In this document: positions 6,002-7,703 of the stretch, in pieces
How the letters are laid out: each line of letters opens with the position of its first letter
Position numbering within the stretch: position 1 is the stretch's first letter
DNA from: Syntrophomonadaceae bacterium
GTDB taxonomy: Bacteria > Bacillota > Dethiobacteria > DTU022
Assembly (NCBI GenBank): GCA_003552365.1
Contig: PUKR01000285.1
Coordinates: 1 to 7,703, forward strand
Reading direction: 5' to 3'
DNA: 7,703 nucleotides
Translations under genes and position numbers: made by a program
The notes under the pieces: model-generated
What the model was told of the DNA's origin: nothing
The model's database searches: none
What the model saw: the letters and a program-made list of their open reading frames with translations, nothing else

Positions 6002-6010
6002 CAATAAGAA

Positions 6011-6502
6011 GTGGAAGAAATGGAAAACATGAAAAACCATGAAGAGCTTTTGTTAACCAAAGATGGAATGGAAAAACTGGAAAAAGAACTGGAACACTTA
6101 AAATCAGTGAAACGCAAAGAAGTTGCCGACCGGATCAAGGAGGCAATCTCCTATGGCGATATAACTGATAACGCCGAATATGAAGATGCAAAAAATGAAC
6201 AGGCATTCATCGAAGGAAGAATTATCACCCTGGAAAAAACGCTGCGCCGGGCACGGCTGCTCGAGAAAAGTGGGGATGATCACCAGGTTGTCCTCGGTTC
6301 GGCCGTTAAATTAAAAGACCTGAATACCGGTAAGGAACATGAATATACGATAGTAAGTACCGCCGAAGCCGATCCCAGTGAAAAAAAGATTTCCAACGAG
6401 TCGCCTGTGGGCAAAGCCATCCTTGGCCTTTCAATCGGGGATGAAGTTGAGGTTAAAGTGCCTGCTGGAACGATCAAGTACAAAATTGAGTCAGTGCAAT
6501 AA
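6011..6502 (+). CDS. greA: Transcription elongation factor GreA
   Basis: Binds the RNA polymerase secondary channel and stimulates cleavage of backtracked transcripts so elongation can resume. The length of 163 residues is close to the usual 157-160, with a short N-terminal extension. The N-terminal coiled coil spans about 12-85, with the tip motif YGDITDNAEYEDAKNEQAF (48-66). The C-terminal FKBP-like domain (about 92-163) contains SPVGKAILGLSIGDEVEVKV and ends in AGTIKYKIESVQ. At the tip, the first acidic residue is D50; the residue equivalent to E. coli E44 is aspartate (D53) where most relatives have glutamate, a conservative change at an active position. GTG 6011 is preferred for its ribosome site, but ATG 6029 would give a length nearer the family norm. 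Expression is probably controlled by the strong promoter and structured leader upstream; lysS follows after 36 bp. Confidence 0.95.
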   Translation: MEEMENMKNHEELLLTKDGMEKLEKELEHLKSVKRKEVADRIKEAISYGDITDNAEYEDAKNEQAFIEGRIITLEKTLRRARLLEKSGDDHQVVLGSAVKLKDLNTGKEHEYTIVSTAEADPSEKKISNESPVGKAILGLSIGDEVEVKVPAGTIKYKIESVQ

Positions 6503-6538
6503 ACTAATTGAAATTTAACAGGAGACGGAGGTTTGTAA

Positions 6539-7703
6539 ATGGAGTCGGAACAGGACTTAAATGAGCTAATGCTTGTCAGGCGTCGGAAAATGGAAGAACT
6601 TAAGAAAAAGGGAATCGAGCCCTTCGGGTTTAAGTTTGAAGCAGACCATTATTCTACCGACGTTATTGATAACTTTGAAGCGCTGGAAGGAAAAAGTGTG
6701 ACCGTTGCCGGTAGAGTGCTTAGCATCCGGTCGCACGGGAAAGCTACTTTTGCCCATTTACAAGACTACCGGGGCCAGATCCAGATCTATTTGCGTCTTG
6801 ATCAGCTTGGCCGGGAAAAATACGATACTTTTGAACTGGTTGATATCGGTGATTTTGTCGGGGCTACGGGGGAAGTTTTTCGTACCCGCAAGGGTGAGGT
6901 AACAATTAACGTAAGTGATTACACTTACCTGGCCAAGGCGCTGCGGCCGCTTCCCGAAAAATGGCACGGGTTGAAAGACGTTGATTTGCGTTACCGGCAG
7001 CGCTATGTTGATTTAATTGTCAACCAGGAAGTTAGGGATACTTTTATCAAGCGCAGCCAGATTATCCAGACCATGCGTGAACTGCTTAACCGGTGGGGCT
7101 TTTTGGAAATGGAAACTCCAATGATGCAGACTATAGCCGGAGGGGCCCTGGCCCGGCCCTTTGTTACTTATCACAATGCCCTGGGAATTAAACTATACCT
7201 GCGTATTGCCACCGAGCTGCATTTAAAAAGGCTGCTTGTTGGCGGGCTTGATAAAGTTTATGAAATCGGGCGTATTTTTAGAAACGAAGGAATATCGACA
7301 ATCCACAACCCGGAGTTTACTTCCCTGGAGATTTACCAGAACTATGCCGACTATGAAGATATGATGGCGATTACCGAAAACCTTTGTTTCGAAATAGCTA
7401 AAAAAGTTTTTGGTTCTCCGGTGATAAGCTTCCAGGGCAAGGAAATAGATCTTACCCCACCATGGCCGCGGGAAACCATGATTGAAGTGGTTAGGAAGTA
7501 TTCCGGGGTTGATTTTTCAAAACTAAACGGTGACGAGGAGGCTTTCCGGGCAGGCCGGGATGCCGGGCTTGAGCTTGATAAAGGGCTTTCCTGGGGAGAA
7601 ATTCTTTACATGTTCTTTGAAGAGTTCTGTGAAGAACAACTTGTCTCGCCCATATTTGTTACTGATTTTCCGATAGAGGTATCACCCCTGGCTAAAAAAC
7701 TTG
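6539..7703 (+). CDS. lysS: Lysyl-tRNA synthetase, class II (3' end outside window)
   Basis: Charges tRNA-Lys with lysine in the cytoplasm. The frame is open from ATG 6539 to the window edge, giving 388 of the usual 490-500 residues. GGAGGT (6527-6532) sits 6 bases before the ATG. An N-terminal helix (4-24) is followed by an OB-fold anticodon-binding domain (about 53-132, GRVLSIRSHGKATFAHLQD). Then comes the class II catalytic core: motif 1 around GFLEMETPMM (187-196), GGALARPF (201-208), and motif 2 RIFRNEGI with HNPEFTSLEIY (245-266). Motif 3 (GxGxDR) would lie beyond the window. Only 36 bp separate it from greA with no terminator, so the two are likely co-transcribed from 5791. The greA-lysS order is common in clostridia. 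Confidence 0.96.
   Translation, partial: MESEQDLNELMLVRRRKMEELKKKGIEPFGFKFEADHYSTDVIDNFEALEGKSVTVAGRVLSIRSHGKATFAHLQDYRGQIQIYLRLDQLGREKYDTFELVDIGDFVGATGEVFRTRKGEVTINVSDYTYLAKALRPLPEKWHGLKDVDLRYRQRYVDLIVNQEVRDTFIKRSQIIQTMRELLNRWGFLEMETPMMQTIAGGALARPFVTYHNALGIKLYLRIATELHLKRLLVGGLDKVYEIGRIFRNEGISTIHNPEFTSLEIYQNYADYEDMMAITENLCFEIAKKVFGSPVISFQGKEIDLTPPWPRETMIEVVRKYSGVDFSKLNGDEEAFRAGRDAGLELDKGLSWGEILYMFFEEFCEEQLVSPIFVTDFPIEVSPLAKKL

Larger units (their letters stand above)
5826..6010 (+). ncRNA. Structured 5' leader / possible small RNA upstream of greA
   Basis: The 331-bp gap between 5679 and greA holds a terminator, the strong promoter and this leader. The leader shows three elements in order: a 10-bp hairpin with a CAA loop (5853-5875), a terminator-like hairpin with a U-rich tail (5885-5922) and a short CGTGA/TCACG palindrome (5934-5945). 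CTGGCA near its 5' end (5836-5841) is fully complementary to TGCCAG (5987-5992) just before the greA ribosome site, and CCTTG (5866-5870) is complementary to CAAGG (5994-5998) at that site. I do not recognise a named riboswitch. E. coli greA has a leader-derived small RNA (GraL), so attenuation of greA is a plausible parallel, but no sequence relation is claimed. Confidence 0.45.

Noticed and set aside
6705..6902. 65-codon + strand frame within lysS
   Set aside because: It overlaps the OB-fold region of lysS, which is open and matches the family throughout.
1..7703. CRISPR arrays, tRNA/rRNA genes, insertion sequences, phage genes
   Set aside because: No regular direct repeats, cloverleaf-like segments, transposase or integrase motifs were seen while reading both strands.

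Overview
The window looks like a chromosomal segment of an anaerobic, low-to-moderate GC Firmicute, most likely a clostridial lineage near Desulfotomaculum, Pelotomaculum or Moorella. This rests on four things: strong GGAGG-type ribosome sites with frequent TTG/GTG starts, a COG3581-type Fe-S (2-hydroxyacyl-CoA dehydratase/activase-related) protein, the neighbourhood dusB ... greA-lysS, and an HTH-regulator / 'quinate 5-dehydrogenase-like' gene pair that I recall from such genomes. The lineage is inferred from gene content and was not computed. All genes are on the + strand and the region is densely coded.

Region 1 (1-1842) is the end of a peptide-type ABC importer operon: a 5'-truncated OppD/DppD ATPase followed with no gap by a complete OppF/DppF ATPase. 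Both carry the C-terminal four-cysteine module with identical cysteine spacing, as expected for an Fe-S cluster. Region 2 (1877-2971) is a COG3581-type protein with exactly three cysteines, 34 bp downstream and possibly co-transcribed. Region 3 (3118-4119) is a tRNA-dihydrouridine synthase (DusB type) behind a 146-bp gap with a weak candidate promoter.

Region 4 (about 4153-5770) is a self-contained two-gene unit. It has a good sigma-A promoter and a near-perfect palindrome across the expected transcription start. A small HTH regulator follows, then a 298-residue protein of unknown function translationally coupled through a TTGA overlap, and then a probable terminator. Region 5 (5791-7703) starts with a perfect-consensus sigma-A promoter (TTGACA-17-TATAAT). 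Next comes a leader of about 185 nt with a 10-bp hairpin, a terminator-like hairpin with a U-rich tail, and segments complementary to the greA ribosome-binding region. greA and the first 388 codons of lysS follow.

Together the right half is a tRNA/transcription/translation housekeeping neighbourhood (Dus, GreA, LysRS) with the uncharacterised regulator plus partner inserted in it. The items most worth following up are the structured greA leader, which looks like an attenuator or small-RNA source, and the apparently autoregulated HTH/unknown pair. I see no rRNA, tRNA, CRISPR array, insertion sequence or phage gene.
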